In this document: one piece after another, positions 61,034 to 64,000 of the stretch
Layout: each line of letters starts with the position of its first letter
Position numbering within the stretch: the stretch's first letter is position 1
Source of the DNA: Phalacrocorax aristotelis
Taxonomy: Eukaryota; Chordata; Aves; Suliformes; Phalacrocoracidae
Assembly: GCF_949628215.1 (NCBI RefSeq)
Contig: NC_134282.1
Span: forward strand, 18,828,723 to 18,892,722
Length of the DNA stretch: 64,000 bases
Direction of reading: 5' to 3'
Notes under the pieces: generated by a model
Told to the model about the DNA's origin: nothing
Databases searched by the model: none
Seen by the model: the letters and a program-made list of their open reading frames with translations, nothing else
Program-made: the position numbers and the translations under genes

Positions 61034-64000
61034 TTCAGAGCTGATTTGTCAGCTTGCCTCTATCAAAAACAAGGTACTGGAACTTGGAAAAGGTGATCTT
61101 CCTTCTTGTTCCACCAGTTCTCTCTGCAGACTGAGTTCTATAAAGACTCGGTTCCTTTCCCTCCCTCTGTCCCTCCCTCTTTATCACTGCCTGCCTTTTT
61201 CTTGCACCCCATATATCTCCCATGCTGAGATACATCAAGCTGATCCCTGACCAAAAACATACCTACCTGGTTACAGCAAGCCCCAGTATGAAAACATGGA
61301 ATCAATTTTGCTCAAGGTATTTGTCCTGAAGCTTGTGTTAGGGAACTGCTGGTGTGTATTGGGACATCTGGATTGGAATGACACCAGGTGATGGCCCTTC
61401 TTGACCACTGGATATGAGATGAGTGAAACTCATCTTGGGAACCTTGGAACTTGGAAACTTTAAAAACATACATAGTTGTTCATCTCAAAATCACTGAATT
61501 CAGATTACGAGAGTTATATGTCAGTTACAAGGGTTGGATTGTCCTGGTGCTTTAGTCACAAACATTTTTTAACTTATCTTTGAATGTGGTTGTAAATTGA
61601 GACTTGCCTGCCAGTACACACAGTTCTCACAGACAAAACCAACAGTAAGTGCAGACTAAGCATGCAATTAGAAGACAAAGTTGTTACATGTAATTTCTGA
61701 ATAATTGGCCTTGAGTGTTCAGTCAAACTTTTTTTTCCCACTAAATGGAAAAAATAACAGTTTCATCAAGTGAAGATTAATGACATGAGGATAACGCTTA
61801 AAAACTCACATTACAATTAAATAATAAAAAATCAGAATATTAAAATTCATTATATAAAATTCCAGATGTACTTATTTTAGATTTTTTTAGTATGCAACCT
61901 AACTGAAGGCTTCATTTGCCTTGGTTTATTGTCTACATTTTTTATCAATTTCAGAATCCTGGCTATTATTACCAGTTATCAGTAAGTTTACAGGACACAT
62001 CAAAAATGTTTCCTCTGATAATGAAGGGATTCACACCTAATTTGAAACACAGACGGGGGAAAGCACAGTCTGTCAATTACCAGGGATCCTATCTTGCATT
62101 GCAAAGAGAAAGTGTCTTCATGAAAAATGAAGCACATGTCTGAACAGGGAATTGCCCTGCCCTCAGACGCGCACATAAACGCAGTATTTTGCAAACCTGG
62201 CAAGAGTAAGAAAGTAATGTGACTCAGTGATATTAATTCATCTCCTTCATTTGGCCAAACTTTGCAGCTGTTCTAGGTACCTATATGACTGCATTATACA
62301 GCGAAGACAGCATGGAAAAGTAGGGAGTTTTTTATTACTTTATCTGTGCAAAACTAACAAGATATGTTGGGCAGCATGTATGGGAATTAGGCTGAGGTGG
62401 GCTCCATGGCTTTGCTAAAACCAGTGCAGTCAAGTACAACTGCCCACTGCGAGGCTGCAATCAGCAAAATAGAAAATCAGAAAAAATTGTTTCTTCAACA
62501 CAAAATATAAAGTTTAAAATTGTGGGGGAAAAAAAAAAAGAAACAAAATCAGTTTTGTGTAAACAGATGAAGTCAGAAGAAATGCTGAATTAGATAAATT
62601 TCATTAATAGACTAAATACAATCATATTCATCTCATATTTTTGGTCAATATTCCATTCCTTAGTTTTAGACACTTCATACTTGGTGTAGCATCAGTAAAT
62701 GCATTCACTTCTTCTAGAACATGGGTCAGACTTAACTAGAATCAAATCACCCATGTCAGAAGCAGGATGAAGCCGAATGAGCCAGCCAGCAGTCTGTCCT
62801 ACCAGATGTTACCATCACGTTTTCTTTTTTGGTGTTTTCAGAATTTTCCAGCTGTCTGAAACCCAGCTGCATGAATAGGTACTTACACCAGTGCCCGATA
62901 TCACTGGATAAGCTGTACTGGAAACAAAACCAGGCTGAGGGATCTTCTGTTGCCATGGGTCTGTTCCTGTCTCATGCCTCCTCTTCTGGACACACTATCA
63001 GCAATATTTGGTGGGTTTATATCTTTGGCAGAAAATTCAGCTTTCATAAAAGATAGTAACCCAAGTAAAGACCAGTCCAAAGAGGTGGACTCAGAGGGCA
63101 AAAAAAAAAAGTTTTAATGAAAGCTATCAGGAAGCCAAAATTTCAATAAGATTTTTAGTGAGCGTAAAAGCACACTGTGAAAAGTAAGTTTCAGAAAGAT
63201 TAGTACAACACTTGCAAAAATAAAGCTGTGTAGCTAACATGATAATCAAACAAGTATGGTCCTTATATCCTTGAGCAAGCAAATGTTTAATTTCAGCTCT
63301 TTGACATTGATACTTAAATACTAAGAATAAACTGTAACACTATTGGTAAGAGGGAACGTCAGGAATTAGGATCTCCAAGGTACAAAAACTGTTCATAGAA
63401 TGGGAACAAAGTAACAGCCAATTGCTTTGAGTGAGGCTTCAGATGTGTAATATTTAGAAATGGAAATTGCACAATACATTGCTATGCTTTTCAACTCCCT
63501 CCCCCCCCCCCCCCCCCAATTATCTTCAGAAAATTGCAAAATTCACAAGCTGGAATGTGCCTAGTGACTGGGAGCATTAAGGTTGGACTTGAGGTGGCAT
63601 AAAGAGCAAGAAGAAAACAAAGAATGTGACCTTATTATCCAGAATAAAAATGGGTAAAGGCAACAGATATGGGCTTGGCATCCCTGATCCCAATTGCTGC
63701 AAGAACTTTTCTTGCAGAGAGTTTGCCAGACAAGAGTAACTTGATGTTCTCTGGGTGAAATTACCAGGGAACTTGATGATTCATCTATGTAAGGAATAGA
63801 TGGATGAAGATTCAAGATTCAAGAATATACAAAGTACCTGAGGCAATATACATATTTTCTGCATAACAAGCCTGAGGATACAAACAAAATCCTCCCAAAG
63901 GGTTAAGAAAATCAACAGGAAAAGACAAATAAAAAATATGTTAGAGGACAAACTCTAAAGCCTGACAGAAAAACAGATTGAGTTTTTTACAAAAGAGGCT
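61034..64000. other. Region upstream of the intact CYP2 gene
   Basis: It contains the presumed CYP2 5' UTR and promoter (immediately right of 61033), but no clear TATA box or receptor site could be assigned by eye. No further P450 exon or other gene was recognised. A C17 run lies at 63501-63517. Confidence 0.45.
63501..63517. repeat. Homopolymer C17
   Basis: Seventeen consecutive C residues, preceded by CTCCCT. Such runs are length-unstable and prone to sequencing error. Confidence 0.95.

Noticed and set aside
62756..63101. Minus-strand frames upstream of the CYP2 gene
   Set aside because: Checked for a further P450 exon; no hinge, I-helix, ExxR or haem-loop pattern.
63501..63517. C17 run as a structural or regulatory element
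   Set aside because: An isolated homopolymer without spaced G/C tracts does not make a supported quadruplex or i-motif call; it is kept only as a simple repeat.
1..64000. CRISPR arrays, operons, bacterial-type regulatory sites
   Set aside because: The window is vertebrate nuclear DNA; no regularly spaced repeats or prokaryotic gene layout were seen.

Overview
The window is nuclear DNA from a bird. The evidence is vertebrate-type split genes with GT-AG introns, a chicken-repeat-1 (CR1) LINE tail ending in the usual ATTCTGTGATT motif, and ERVL-type retroviral sequence with avian-style LTRs. The species cannot be named from the sequence.

Layout from left to right. (1) 1-19,473, minus strand: the complete coding region of EIF4E2 (4EHP, the translational-repressor cap-binding protein). 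It has seven coding exons that give 234 residues. Its start lies in a GC/CpG-rich island at about 18,960-20,050, and the last intron is 10.8 kb long. (2) 22.3-30.9 kb, minus strand: two decayed cytochrome P450 family 2 (CYP2) loci. Locus A (exons at 28.6, 25.7, 24.9, 23.4, 22.8 and 22.4 kb) has lost reading frame, splice sites and the ExxR arginine. Locus B (exons 5 and 6 only, 30.2-30.9 kb) is a fragment. (3) 32,070-38,586, plus strand: a full-length ERVL-class endogenous retrovirus with paired LTRs about 2% different, a 5-bp target duplication, a tRNA-Lys1,2-type primer site, and gag and pro-pol in one reading frame broken only by stop codons. No env was seen. (4) 38.6-48.9 kb: mostly unannotated DNA with a solo LTR of a related family (46,880-47,465, own 5-bp target duplication). 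(5) 48,891-61,033, minus strand: a complete nine-exon CYP2 gene encoding 490 residues with every P450 signature in place and a CR1 3' fragment in intron 4. (6) 61-64 kb: no recognised gene.

The three CYP2 loci lie on one strand in tandem and share exon phases, so they look like a small family cluster with one member preserved and the others lost. EIF4E2 on the same strand is an unrelated neighbour. I found no convincing undescribed gene system. The points most worth a second look are the hydrophobic, multi-segment start of the retroviral gag frame, the single-frame gag-TAG-pol arrangement, and the CYP2 family birth-and-death pattern next to EIF4E2.
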